Assembly (NCBI GenBank): GCA_002105175.1
Contig: MCGE01000003.1
Coordinates: 1,178,001 to 1,242,000 of the forward strand
Source: Absidia repens
Taxonomy: Eukaryota; Mucoromycota; Mucoromycetes; Mucorales; Cunninghamellaceae
Direction: 5' to 3'
Length of the DNA: 64,000 bases
Each line of letters begins with the position of its first letter. Positions within the stretch are counted from its first letter, which is position 1. Below, piece by piece: positions 22,585 to 34,920 of the stretch. The position numbers were made by a program, and so were the translations under genes. Below the pieces are notes generated by a model. It searched no databases, had not been told where the DNA came from, and was given only the letters and a program-made list of their open reading frames with translations.

Positions 22585-25500
22585 CTATTCGTCGGCACCT
22601 TGGTAGTAATTTTGACGCATGAATTCAAAGAAGGCAAAATGATCGGGCTGAGCACCATACTTGTACACGAATTGAGAAGCCAAGTAAGCACCAAAGATAG
22701 CCTTGACATAGTTTTCAGGCACACGTTTTAACAAAGTTTCGAGACCGACCTTTTCCAACAACAGCTTGGGGAAAGCACGCAAGAGGACAGATTCGCGCAA
22801 AGATTCATTGTTCCAGAGACCGGCTTCTTGTAATTGTTCTTGGAGTTGGACGATGGCCACCGAGAGTTCATCAGACAAAATGGAAATGGGTTGCTTGGAC
22901 TTCTTGTGTTCGCGCCATAAAGCTTCGAATTCGACACGGGCATTGCGTTCAATAATTTCTTGCACTTCCTTGACATAAGCTTCATAGAAGGCAGGCACCT
23001 TTCCACCCTTGACAGACATGTGTTCATCAAATTCAGCATCGTTGAATGCCAAAGCAGCCAATACTTCCAATGAAGATGAGGTCACACCACCCTTGTTTGC
23101 TGAAGCATCCTTAAAGATCACAACACCTTGCTTTTCCAAGCGCAGACGGGCTTCTTGAGTAAAGAACAAGTTGGCACCTTCAACGATGTATTGGAATAAG
23201 AGAGAACCGTCTTCTTTGATGAGTTTGTTGACATTTCCCAAGTCGACAGATTCAGGACGGCCACCACAAGGGACAAAGACAGTAGCAGTAGCCAGGCTGT
23301 TGGTGTGGAAAGTGTTACGGAATTGTAAACCGTTTTCGACAACGATGCCATTGGGAAGACGCACGTTGTTTTCATCAACCAAGACACGGAAACCATTTTC
23401 GGAGAGACGAGAGGCATCAAAGCTGCTGATCATCAAACGTTGTTCGGCTAAGCGAGTCAATTCAGTACGATCGATACCACTGGGATCATAGAGCACACCA
23501 GAACCATCGACGATAGCTACGGTCTTGTCCTTGGAAATCTTGACTTCATTCGATCCGAGATCACCATCAGGACCACCAGTTTGGAGCTTGGTACATTCTT
23601 CTTCCTTCAAACCGAAAGTGCGATAGATGCCAAGGACATATTGATGCACTGAGCGAGTCGTCATACCATACTATTATCAATAAAATAAATAAAAAAGAAA
23701 TGAATATACGCCATTTTCCTCGGTAAGTTTTTTTTTTTTTTTTTACATACCACATCATGAGGAATACCACCAAGAGATTGGCTCTTACCAGTAGTGAAAG
23801 CCTTCCAGAAACCAGCACCACGGCGGCGAGCGTGTTGAGAAGCCCAGTCCATGTAATCAGCTGTACCTTCATCAGGACCAAAGAAAAGAATTTCAGGCTT
23901 GCCAGTCAAATCCACCAACTTTTCCTTGATACCAGGGGTTTGGCCGACGATCAGCAAGTCCATAATAGAATCCACATACTTTTCAAATGCCACCAAAGAT
24001 TTGTCTTGTTGATCAATGTCAAGCAAAATGGTACCCTTTGATCCTCCTTCAGGAATATCCTTGTTCTTACGTTGTTGAGTAGCAGCCAAGGCATAATTTT
24101 CATCAAATAGAGTACGTTGGTTGATAGAGTAAGCTTCGCGGTTGCGAGAGCGGACCATACGAATACCACCACGAGCAACATCACGGAAACGCAAATGGAA
24201 ACCACGGAATTCAGAGCCAACGACCAAGAACATACCATAGAGCTTGTTGGGATATTCGATTTCAGGCAAAAAGCTTGGATCCATGCGGAAGGAGAGCGCC
24301 ACTTTGGTTGATTGATAAAAGTTGGTTTTCAAGACGTGTTTGTTGAATGTCAAGAAGGATTCAAAAACAAGTTGTTCATGAGCGTTGAGAGTGGTACTGG
24401 CAATCTTCTTGATCAATTGTTCGTCAGTCAAAGTTTCTTGAGTAGTCAAACGTTGATAAGAGATGGTGGGTTGAAGATTTTGTTCCGTTTGATTGACATA
24501 ATGTACGTTGGCGAAGTGAGTGTACAACAACTTGATCAATTCAGGGTATCGCTTGATGATGTCCAAGATGTATTCACGAGTAAATGTATCTTGACGGAGA
24601 CGCTTCTTCATTTTTGACAAAACTTCTTCATGGATGGGGTTGCTAGCATCCAAAATACGAGTAAGAGAGAGATATTCCTTACCAAGACGATTAAGGAAGT
24701 GTTGGGAGAAGATCCAGATAACATAGCCATAAACAGTTTCTTGGACAGATAACTTGCCAGTTTGGAAGAAGACTTGTAAAGGAGACATAGGCAAACAGTA
24801 CAAAAGCGAAGTTTCCTTCATCACTTGATAGATGGATTGTTCAATAGGAACAGACTTGGTGTTGTGCAACGGATTCAAATACAGACCCATGATAGTGACA
24901 CCGTTGGAGAATTGTTCTAAAAAAGGGATCAGTAAACCCAATCAAATTTTCCCCTTTCAACCCGTAATCCATAATAAAAAAAAAGCTACTTACCAACATA
25001 TTTTCTAGTAGAATATAAATCATAATAATGGTACAAATCAGACATAGCAGAGAAGAAACCCTTGGTGCTTCGTTGACGATAACCAATAATGATACGACGT
25101 TCGCGGCTACCTTCAACTTCAAACATCTTGATAACAGGACCAGTACGTTGAAGAACGTCGCACATCACACTAGAGTAGATCTTGAGAGTATGGTCAGTAG
25201 CCTTCTTGAGGAATGTTTGATCGGCCACTTGTTGAATATCAGTTTCTTGAGCCAAGGAGGGTTCCGGATTAGCAAATTGACACCTTGTCACAAAGTAGCT
25301 TCGAAGAGGAGGAGTATGGGTTTGACCAGAAGCAGCAGCAGCACTGGAGCGGTATGATTCAACACGATACGCCTTTGCAGGAGTAGACACATCCAAGTAA
25401 TTTTCATCGATTCTACATACGTGTAAGCATATACAATTAGATCCTCTATCGCATCGCCGTTTGTAAATATTTGTTTACCTTCGTTCATTTTCGGGACCAT

Positions 25501-25968
25501 GAATTTGAGAAACACCTGGGAGAGAGGTGTGAATATACACAGAAGAGTCTTCGGTTTCCTTTTGAAGATTGATATCCAACACATCATCTTTGTTGGTAAA
25601 GGCAGTGATTTTGGCACCATAGAGAGACAAAATGTGGTTGGCAATAGTTTCGACAGTTTCAAGAGCGAAGTAGTAGTCATCAATGTTCAAATTACTAAAG
25701 CAAAAGAGAAACAGGAATTGTAAGTATCCCTATATGCAGAACCATCAAAATAACAACATACACGCGCACTCTTCTCTTTTTTTTATCCATATATAATGTA
25801 TTACCTGTAAAACCATTGTACTTCATTCTTGACCAATTCGTTGGGAAGGAAACCAAGTTGTTCAAGGTAAGTGCAAACCTTGTGCATCTGTTCATTCTTT
25901 TCTTCGTAGACGTTGGTCTTGTATCCAAATCCACTGGTGATAGTGTTGTCTGCAATAGTAGTATCCAT
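22585..25968 (-). CDS. GDH2: NAD-specific glutamate dehydrogenase (large fungal type)
   Basis: Five exons, 25968-25805, 25694-25479, 25412-24994, 24916-23751 and 23670-22585, give about 1016 residues, the size of the large fungal NAD-GDH. The enzyme oxidatively deaminates glutamate to 2-oxoglutarate and ammonium with NAD, in the cytosol or mitochondria, for growth on amino acids. Seen motifs: FYSNLNIDDYYF near the N-terminus, FRDVARGGIR around residue 510-530, EGGSKGTILLD, a GPDEGTADYMDWAS block, LGGIPHD, LQTGGPDGDLGSNE (nucleotide-binding region), and ANKGGVTSSSLEVLAALAF near the C-terminus. All splice phases close. The start at 25968 gives a short hydrophilic N-terminus with no clear targeting peptide. 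Highly biased, clean coding sequence suggests strong expression. Confidence 0.96.
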
Positions 25969-27028
25969 TGTGTGAGTTTGTAAGAAAGAAAGAAAAAAGT
26001 ATAAAGGAAAAACCGAAAAAAAGAAACAAAGAAGAATTAAATAGACAGGCAGGAAAGTCCGCAAATAAAATGTATTTTGATTGGTCGAACCGTGCGAACA
26101 ATTTTTACTTAGTTTCAAGCGGAGGATTTTGTTCGTCTCCTCAAAGAGTATAGTATATCAGAGACCCATTGTAACATAGTCCAAACTACTGGACTTGTTT
26201 TTTTAACAATAATTTAACCTGGGTCCTTTAACACTAAACCAACATTGGTAACAGGAGTATGATTTTTCCTTTTTCAAAGAATGGTAGTAACAGTAAGCAA
26301 CAATGATACGAGCGCTATGAGAGGGTGTATGTTTGCAATAAATAATAGAGTTTGAATCATGTCAAAACTCAGTGATTTTGTTGGCTTGATCTTCTACTGC
26401 TATGACTAAAAAATTACATATTCCGATCCCTCCACATTTTTCTCTACGTAATATTGCAAGAGAAGGAAGCAATTCCGTGGAGTACCTTTGTCTGCCCCGG
26501 CTTTTTTTTCTACTCCACTTTAATTATACATAAACTCCACTTGATTTATGATGTGACCTTGGGCTCAGAAACCTTGTGGGGTAAGGAGCATTGCCTTTTT
26601 TTTTTATGATCTAAAACAAGGGACATCGTCATTTGCAACACTTCAACCTGCACTTCATCCATCTAAATTATTATATGCCCCGTCCGCACATACACACACA
26701 CACACACACACACCAAAAAAATTAAAAAATTAACACAAAAAAAAAAAAAAAAAAAAAAGAACAACAACTAATAACAAAAACACATACCATCATCACGATC
26801 AGAATTCATATCAAATCAATATAGTTTATTTCAGCAAAAGTATAAAGGTAAAAAAGGTGGGAGAATATATACATTAAATAAATAATGGGAAAGACAGATG
26901 AAGGGAAAGAAGATGAGTGGAAGAAGAGTATAAATATCATACAATAAAAGCAAATAGGCTGAGAGTCCATAAAATACAAAGACTTGAAGAAGGAATAGTC
27001 CAAAAATGGAATTTTCATTTCGAATGTG
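25969..27028. other. GDH2 upstream region and 3' flank of the DYRK kinase
   Basis: No gene seen. Holds pyrimidine/purine-rich leader sequence before GDH2, a (CA)n run at about 26692-26712 and a poly-A run at about 26737-26758. An ORF at the kinase 3' side overlaps the last exon in another frame. Confidence 0.5.
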
Positions 27029-29222
27029 TCAGAGGCGCGGACAACAATTGCTGATTTGATCAGATACACTACATTTTCCATCACCTCTAGGTTGAGTAAT
27101 GGCACTGTTTCTTCTTGAGGAAGGTGGTGAAGGTGATCCAGATATTAGTGACGCGGCTATTGGTGGTGTCGTAGATGAAGTTGCTGTTTCTTGTAAATAT
27201 TGTGATATAAATGGATGCTGTAAAGCTTGCTGAGGTGTCAATCGTTTATCCGGTTCATAACACAATATACACTTTAAAAAGTCTAGTAGTAGCATTCGAA
27301 TTGACATTTCTAAGCTCATTTTTTTTTTAAAAAAAAAAAAAATTAGGAAGTCTTCAATAAAGAAACGTAGGGGGAGGATGTTCACTTACCTTGATCAATG
27401 TCAGCATCGGACTTTGGTTTGTTTGATTTTGGGGGGTCCAAGATTAGAGAATCCAGTTGGGTAGTACTAAAGTATTGCTTGCTCTGTTTTTCTTGCTTGT
27501 TTTGTTCACTTGAATATTGTTTCCTTGATTTCCAAGTATAGACGACTTGACCATCTTCATTTGTGGTATTGTTAAAATAACGATCCGCATGTTTTCCTTG
27601 TTCAATCATATGATTAGGTGGTAATCTATGTGAATGATAATAAAAACATTATGCACCATTAGTTTGATATAATTCTATTATCAACCTTGCTATTTATTTG
27701 CTTACCCAAAAGTATCGATGATCCTTGATAATTGGTTGTATTCTGAAGTGCCTGGAAAGAGAGGTAAGCCAAGATACAGTTCTACCACAATACACCCAAA
27801 AGACCACATATCAATGGCAGCAGAGTAGTCCATCCCAAGTAGTACCTCTGGTGATCTATAAAATCGGGACTGAATATAAGAGTACATTTGATTCGTTTCT
27901 TGACACGCTGAGCCAAAATCGATCAACTTGATGACAGGAGACTCCATACTACAAATAAATAAATAAAATTAGTAAGGCAGCAAAGTGATTCAAGGTAGAT
28001 GCTCTTTTTTTATAAAAAAAAAAAATAAAAATAAAATACACTTACGTTTCTAGTAAAATATTCTCAGGCTTTATATCACAATGAATGATTTTGGCTTCTT
28101 TTAAAATCAACAGGGCGTCCAAAAGCTGTGTTGCAAATGATCGAATCAGGCTTGTCGATAGTCCTTTGAATGAGTTTTGTTTGATAAGATCGTAAAGGTT
28201 GACAGATAGTAATTCAAATACAAGGCAAAGATGATGTTTGTACATAAAGTGTTCTAATAATCGCAAGATATGATGTTTGTCCTGTGGATCCCAATCATTG
28301 TTCAACTAAGTAAGGAAATTAAGTTTTTATTAATGATTTATGCTTTTGTTTTGTTTTTTTTCTAGCCACTTACATGCTTCAAAATTTCAACTTCAATCGT
28401 GCTTTGTTTCAAATATGCTGGTTTGTTTTTAATGACCTTGATCGCAACAAATTCACCCGTCAGTGTATGTTGGCATTTTGCCACTTGTCCAAAAGTTCCA
28501 CATCCCAAAAGTTCCAATACTTTGTATCTAAATAAAAATAATAAATAGCCATCAGATAGAGTTTGTCAGGGAAATAAAATCAATAAAAAATAGACTTCGA
28601 TGAATCCACTTACTTTGCACCAAGGGTCCCATTAACATAGAGGATATAATCGGAATTGTGGTTATCAAATCCATTGTTCTTATGAGGTGAGCCAGGTTTT
28701 GTCAAAATACGTCTTGGGTTGAGTTGAGGATCATATTGAAAAGAGGAGTCGCATCTTTCGTACGTTTGGCAAAGGTCGACAGTCAGTTTTTGTACCAGCT
28801 ATATTGATAATAGGGGAAGTAAACCGTGTTAATACTGACATAAGAGCATCATATATATCGACTCATATTACTTGTTGCTCCGTTGGAGGAGGAGAGGGAG
28901 TCATAGGCTTTGGAGGTGTCAAAGGACGAGGCTGGTGTTGTCTTTGTTGTCGGTAATCCGGTATAGGTTTTGGCGAGCACGAAGATGACATTGTAGGTTC
29001 CTGCTGTTGTTTGTAGTGTTTTTGTTTTGGTTGGTGTTGCTGCTGTTGTTGTTGGTGAAGATCGTGATTGTATCGGAACATGGACTTCAATTGCTGGATA
29101 TTCGGGTTGGCGTCATATGATATGTGTTGCTTGGCTGGATAACTGTTGTCATCATCCGTAGAGAAACCATCATCACTAAAGGAATTTCGTTGTTCCAAGT
29201 AGTCACCATCTTCAAAATCCAT
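27029..29222 (-). CDS. YAK1: DYRK-family protein kinase, Yak1-like
   Basis: Seven exons (29222-28872, 28798-28614, 28527-28374, 28305-28046, 27948-27706, 27625-27390, 27309-27029) encode about 569 residues. The N-terminus is acidic then Gln/Pro-rich. The kinase domain begins near residue 180: glycine loop [12 protein letters not shown] Lys209, HCDIKPEN with catalytic Asp307 (His-Cys-Asp, typical of DYRKs), DFG at 327-329, and the [11 protein letters not shown] activation loop at 341-351 whose first Tyr is the expected autophosphorylation site. A hydrophilic insert of about 60 residues sits before the final lobe segment ([19 protein letters not shown]). [14 protein letters not shown] points to Yak1 rather than Pom1. 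It is expected to act downstream of nutrient and PKA/TOR signalling to restrain growth. It is shorter than many Yak1 proteins. Confidence 0.9.
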
Positions 29223-29479
29223 GGGAAAAAATTTCTGTATAAAAAAGGAAAAAAAAAAAGAATAAATATGAGTGGTAAGGGTAAAAGAGATGGCTTTTAT
29301 TTTTCTAACCTGCATAATTTATAGTCAGACCGCCGCATTGTTGCCGCATTGGGTAAAGGACTTGGAAAATGGTTTAATAATATAACAAAAAGGAAAAATC
29401 AACAATGACAGCCACGCAAAACGACATCAAATAATTTTATTTTTTTATTTTTTTCATGTTGATAATAAAAGGACTATAA

Positions 29480-30419
29480 CTAAAAATAATTGTAACGCAA
29501 AAACATGACGACTAGAATAACTAAGGCTATAACAACAGGAGGTCCATACTTGCGGTACAATGCATTGAGGTTGAGTTGTCGACTTTTATCCTTGAACATT
29601 TTGGCACTGTCCTTCAATTCACCGGAGATATGGCTCATTTCTAAAGGCAAAATAAAGAATGTAGCTACCAGTCAGTAGTGTGTCCCTATTTATTTATTTT
29701 TCATGATTTCCTTTTTACTTACTATCCAAACTATCACCTCTCCATAAAAGATCCTCCATATTTTTGGTCATAATACGCGTCACATCTTGTAAGTCTTCAT
29801 TGAGCTTGGTCAGATTACTTTGTGTTCGAGTATCTTGATAAATCTTTTTCGTTTTTTGCATAAAAGTATCTATAACAAAAAGAAAAGATTCATCAGTATT
29901 TTCCATAGGTCTTATTCACGTCATCCTACCAAACTTGACAAAAGCATAGGGTCGAAGTCCGGGTTTGTCCACTTCGTTTCCATAACTCATATTGAATTCC
30001 TTGGCAAGTTCTTCCAAATAGCTAAAGGCAAGTTTCCGAGGGTATGATTTGTCACAAATACAAAGATAGCAAGCACTGCCTTCAATGATATAACTATCAA
30101 TTTTAAAGGACGGGGTCAGTAGGATAACAGGTGGAACATTAAAAAAAAAGTTTACTTACTGAAAGATATAATTTCCAGATTCAATAGAGCATCTTGGTTC
30201 AGAATTGGTGTTCAGACGTTTAAATATGGTTTTCGCTTGACCCTTATATTCAGCCAGTTCCATTTCCACCTACAGGTATCGAGTCACATCAGCATAGTTT
30301 GATCAGTATTATTCTAGGTTTCATCTATCTTTATTAAAAATACTTACTTGCTCATCATCCATACTAGCAGCTAAAGGTAATCCATCGGATACTCTTGCAA
30401 TAATGGTAGTTTTCACCAT
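29480..30419 (-). CDS. SEC22: Sec22-type R-SNARE
   Basis: Five exons (30419-30348, 30269-30160, 30093-29930, 29869-29723, 29640-29480) encode 217 residues, the normal length. It mediates ER-Golgi vesicle fusion. Layout: N-terminal longin domain (MVKTTIIARVSDGLPL, IEGSACYLCICDKSYPRKLAF, LEELAKEF), SNARE motif at about 125-185 with zero-layer Arg159 in LLWRGDSLD, and a C-terminal single membrane anchor (VVIALVILVVMFLRY) ending at the last residues. It is divergently transcribed from the VanZ-like gene across a 206-bp spacer. Confidence 0.95.
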
Positions 30420-30625
30420 TCTATGTACGTTTATTAGTTTGTAAGAACTGAAGAGAGACCGAAAAAAAAAAAAAAAAAGAGAGAAGACTAATCCTATTTT
30501 TATTGGCTGAATAGGGAAGGGAAAAAATAGAGCGGTCATTCAAAAAGCAACTTAATACCAGTGAGCTATCCTCTTCCATCTTTTTTTATCTTTCAAATAT
30601 CGTCTCAGAAACTTATGTCTTATAT
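30420..30625. promoter_or_regulatory. Shared divergent promoter of SEC22 and the VanZ-like gene
   Basis: Only 206 bp separate the two start codons. It contains a poly-A/T tract (about 30463-30479), the likely nucleosome-poor core, and a CTTATATATGAGG TATA-like stretch immediately before the plus-strand ATG at 30626. Confidence 0.5.
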
Positions 30626-31187
30626 ATGAGGTTAAGGGTGCTCATTCTACTTTTTTTCTTATTGATCCTGATGGGAATACTAGGATTTGCGCCAATCCAT
30701 CTTCATGAACGAATCAATGACAAGGCTCTTCATTTCAGCACCTTTTGTATTCTTACTGTGTGCCTTTATTTTCTATGGAATCTGTCCTTCAAACGCAACT
30801 TGATCTTGACTTGTGGTGTTTTATTCTTTTTGACCATTGGAAGTGAATTCGTGCAAGGTCTATTACCGGTACGTATAAAGGTCACTGTAGGGTCACACAC
30901 TATGGGACTAATTTATTTTTCTTTTCCTTTTCTATTAGTATCGAACGTTTGACTGGAACGATATTTTGGCAAATGTGTTCGGTAGTGCGACTGGTCTTCT
31001 GTTGGCGTTTATCTGCGACTATGTCTGGAAAGCGAGAAAGGAACAAATCCGGCGTCGTGGTGGAAAACGGGTGGCAATGGAACAGCAGGCTCTGATGGAA
31101 GAAGGACTTGAACGTGGCAGTTTGGACGATGACTATGGAGAACAGTATTTGATGGCGCCTACCCATTCCGCTCGACCTTCGAAGTGA
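30626..31187 (+). CDS. VanZ-like small membrane protein
   Basis: Two exons, 30626-30868 and 30939-31187, encode 163 residues. Four hydrophobic segments are visible: the N-terminal one (about 3-24), one at about 37-55, one around 60-82 and one around 95-112. VanZ-family landmarks are the charged Asp-Lys followed by LHFSTFCIL, GSEFVQGLLP, and RTFDWNDILANVFGS. The C-terminus is a charged cytosolic tail. The molecular function of fungal VanZ-like proteins is not established; the name comes from a bacterial glycopeptide-resistance accessory protein and does not imply resistance here. Confidence 0.85.
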
Positions 31188-31856
31188 ACACCTCTCTTTG
31201 GTGTTTTGGTAGCATATATTATTATTGTTATTATTTAGTTTAGTCCCTGTACTTCATCTATTTTGATAGCACCATTCGTTTATACTATTATATTATGCTA
31301 TATTGTCCCTTTAGAATATACATTGATTTGATATTATATATACATATACCCATTCCCTTCATATTTGAACCAATAAAACAAATTAATCATCATTTTTATT
31401 ATCCATATCGTCTTTCAGAGCATTTGTTGTTTGATATTTTTCACATATACTGATCCCTAACAGTATAAAACCGTATATAGTCCAACAACACAAATCAATC
31501 ATCATTTTTAGTACTCATATCGTCCATTATACATCATAGCTGATCGATATTGAACATTTATATATATATGTATGTATATACTGATCTCCCACCCCACAAA
31601 ACCAATAAGCAAATAAAATCATCATTCAAGTCAAGTATATATTTGTGTCATATATATTTTTTATTATTATTCAAGTCTAATAGGTGCCAGCACAAATTAT
31701 AACTAAAACTAAAACTACTATTACTACTACTATTACTACTACTATTACTACTACTATTACTACTACTACTACTGCTAAAATTATTGCTATCAAAACAAAA
31801 CATGGGTGCTAACTATCCGATGGAATTCCTAAACAATAAAAAAAAAAAAAAAAAAA
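31188..31856. other. Convergent 3' flanks with trinucleotide repeats
   Basis: 3' UTRs of the VanZ-like gene (plus) and of the minus-strand gene ending at 31857. Contains an (ACT/ATT)n microsatellite at about 31715-31772. A stretch containing CAATCATCATTTTTA is locally repeated (about 31385 and 31495). No gene. Confidence 0.5.
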
Positions 31857-33338
31857 TTAGCCGTCCTGGAATTCTTTTATATCCCCTTTCTCTGTTCTTG
31901 GACTTACTTCATCTGTGGTTTCCCTTCTGTCGGAAATTCCATTGATATTCTTGTCCTGCATCAATGATGTAATTTTCTGGCAACCAGAAGGAACCAGAGT
32001 ACTTGCAGTAGATGTTGATGGGCTTGGTGTGATCTCATCGTTGAGCGGTTTCATTGAAGATGTTTTCGTTGTAGTTGATGACGGATTCATGCAAGTTGAT
32101 TGTGTATAGGGCCATGCGGCAACGTTGCTATTGTCGTTGTTGTCACCATCCCAGTTTGAATCTTCACGACTTTTGAGAAAGTTCACAGCATGTGTCACCA
32201 GCAACATAGTATCCGTGTCTAGAGAAGATGATGCAAATGGGGTTGAATATACGCTTGATTGTGGAGCCTCATTACTTTCGTCCAGATCCTGCTGGGAAAA
32301 GCGACTGTTGGTTGTAAAGAAGCTAGTGGTGCTACCAGGATCGTCCATACTGGCGGCATTTTCCAACGGAGAGATATCATGATAGTCATAGTCAGCATGT
32401 TGGATTACGTAGTTGTCGATAAAAGAGGGAGATGCTGTCGTTGTTGGTGTAGGTTCATTGGTGTCTTGATGTGTCGCGGACGACCCATCGGGAATGGATC
32501 GTCGTTTCAGCAGCAATGAATATTGAGAAGCAGTGGTAGCGTTGTCATGGAAAAACGATGGATCATTGTTGGAGTCGTCTTCATTTTCGGAGTCTGAGAG
32601 CCATTCATACACTAACTGTTTGTTGACACCGTCATTGTCGCGTACATTCGGTTGAGCATATAATGTAGATCCAATATCCGACAGGGAGTTTGAGAGTGTT
32701 GAAACGTCAGAATCAATAAGGGAAGCATCACGACCTTCCTGTAGCTCTTGATCCCAAGAAGGCGACAACGGCAAAGCTTGCTGGACAGAATTTGTTGAGA
32801 CAGGGGAAGTTTCTGCGCTATTGGTCATGTCACTGAAAGCAGAGGTCGTCAAAGGGCCAGTGAGATGGCTATAGGTAGATGAGGCGGTGGCCTTATGACG
32901 GGCAATGTCGGTATCAATCAAAGCTGGACGACGTTGGTTTGCTGATGCCGCTTTTCTAGACGAATAGGAGCCAGTATGTAACGTGTTGTCCAAATGAGAA
33001 AATTCCGTCGTACAATTCGAAAGCCGAGCTAGTCCTTCATCGTACGGTTTTTGTTGTTGTAGCTGTTGTAGAGCATTGGTGTCTGGTTGAGTCGTTTCAA
33101 ATATGGTGCTCTGATCATTATTTGGAATAGCTGATGGACAACGATGTATAGAACCGTCAGTACAGGACGATATCATCAAATAATTGTTGTATTGCGCTGA
33201 TGGTATGTTCTGCTGAGATTTTTTTGGACGCCATCCTAACCACCGTTTAAAATGTTGCTTGAAGGAATTCGTCTTTACTGTTGTTGTTGTTGCAGTTGAT
33301 GCTGGAGTGCTTCTATCATAATTGAACCCAAAAACCAT
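31857..33338 (-). CDS. Ser/Thr/Asp-rich protein of unknown function
   Basis: A single 493-codon open frame, strongly enriched in Ser, Thr, Asp, Asn and Gln, with no hydrophobic span. The N-terminus has a basic, Trp-containing patch (FKQHFKRWLGWRPKKSQQ) that may be a membrane- or nucleic-acid-binding element. Repeated acidic segments include WLSDSENEDDSNNDPSFF. I recognise no domain. The start is uncertain: in the same frame the sequence stays open upstream to a CAACTTAG acceptor-like site at about 33371-33378, and a 64-codon frame at 33556-33750 ends in a donor-like GTAAAA, so there may be upstream exons that I could not join in phase. Predicted largely disordered; function not assignable. 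Confidence 0.65.
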   Translation of the reverse strand: MVFGFNYDRSTPASTATTTTVKTNSFKQHFKRWLGWRPKKSQQNIPSAQYNNYLMISSCTDGSIHRCPSAIPNNDQSTIFETTQPDTNALQQLQQQKPYDEGLARLSNCTTEFSHLDNTLHTGSYSSRKAASANQRRPALIDTDIARHKATASSTYSHLTGPLTTSAFSDMTNSAETSPVSTNSVQQALPLSPSWDQELQEGRDASLIDSDVSTLSNSLSDIGSTLYAQPNVRDNDGVNKQLVYEWLSDSENEDDSNNDPSFFHDNATTASQYSLLLKRRSIPDGSSATHQDTNEPTPTTTASPSFIDNYVIQHADYDYHDISPLENAASMDDPGSTTSFFTTNSRFSQQDLDESNEAPQSSVYSTPFASSSLDTDTMLLVTHAVNFLKSREDSNWDGDNNDNSNVAAWPYTQSTCMNPSSTTTKTSSMKPLNDEITPSPSTSTASTLVPSGCQKITSLMQDKNINGISDRRETTDEVSPRTEKGDIKEFQDG

Positions 33339-34920
33339 ATTTTCGTTGATACGAGATATTGCTGGCTAAGTTGATGATTGTAGGCTGAACCTGAAGAAGA
33401 AGTATTTCTAATAACTGGCAGGTCGAGTTTTTGTTGTAGAGTGCGATCGGGGGATTCATAGCGATGGAATCTACTTGTAAAAAGACCCCTTGTTCTTAAA
33501 AAATGATTATCAATAAAGGGGGTTAGAATTTCTAAATATACTATGGCATTCTACATTATATTGCATTTTTTTTTTTTACCTTTTTGTGAGAATTGTTTGT
33601 TTTGGGGGAGGGATATGGAGAATCTACCATTCTTTGATTCAGAGATGTCGCATGATTTATCCGTTTTTGATTTCCTTCCCAGTCCAGATGAGGATTAGAG
33701 AATAAAGGTTGTGATTGCCCATTTATTAAGCGATTCCAGTAGCCATACACCGTGCTGATATAGATACCGTTTTAAAAAGAGAATATTAAGGTGAAAGTGA
33801 GTTCAAATGATACAAATTAGCATTTTTTGGGGGGTGGCTATTACCTTAACATAAACGATTTAATACTACCAAAATCACCCGATAATGTTAACTAGTACAT
33901 ACTGACCAAGTAGGACTATGCTGTATGCCAACATCACCTTGATATGGTATTCTAACTATATACCAGTCATCGATAGAGCAGCTAAAAATCCCAGTCTATT
34001 CACCTTCATAAACAGAACCTAATAAGTAAAGAAAAAGGTACAATTGTTAGTAAATTTCATTCGCAGTTTGCGTTTGGCCAGTTTCATGTCTGTAAGTGAC
34101 AGTTCATACCAACATATGCCGCAGTATAGAAGACTTGCCAAGGCAACATTAACAAAGTTCAATCGATAGTGTAGCGCGCATATTGACGTTTAGTGAAATT
34201 TGGTACTGACTTGTCAAAGTTGATGTTGCGTGTCAATCAAAATGTATTAACACAGTGATGTTCTTGAGCAGTTGTTGAAGTCGATAAAACATGCATCTAG
34301 TCGTAGTCAAGAGTCAGTAAGATTGGAAAAAGATATATCGTTAACAAGAGATTTCCCATTCATTCCCTTGTCGCCTTCGCATACTTACTTTCACAAGAGA
34401 AGTACAATAGAGTAGGAATCATTTGGGAATAACAACAAGGAAGGGATAATGTGGAGACCACCTGGACGATTTTGAAGTCCGAGTTTAGGTTTGCATCAAT
34501 TTTTTGAGCGACTCAACACACTATTATTTTACACGCCAAAATTCAAAACATAAAGGATCATACAAGATTTCAGCATTCCAACACTTGCAAAGAGCAAACA
34601 AACACAAAAAAAAAAAAAAAAAAAATTGACACCCAATAAATCAAAAACCATCCCAAAGATCCAGCGTAGTGCAGGTGCGTTTCATTTGTATTTTTATAAA
34701 AGAAAAAAGCTCAGTGCGTAAACTTTATTTGATAGTCATAAAATAGAAGTATACAAAGGTAAAACGTGGATATGTATATAAGGCAAAGATAATAAAGGTG
34801 GATGTATAATAAGGATAAGGGTAATAAACTGACTAACTAGCTAAGAAATAAAAAGTAAAAAACTAAAGAGGGACGAGTTTCTACTACTACTATTACTACT
34901 ACTACAAGTGGGAGCGGGAA
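33339..34920. other. Upstream region of the Ser/Thr-rich gene
   Basis: May contain 5' exons of the gene above (33556-33750 frame, ending SHKK before GTAAAA). The rest, 33780-34870, shows no coding pattern; it has a poly-A run at about 34606-34625 and an (ACT)n run near 34877-34903 at the 3' end of the next gene. Confidence 0.4.
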
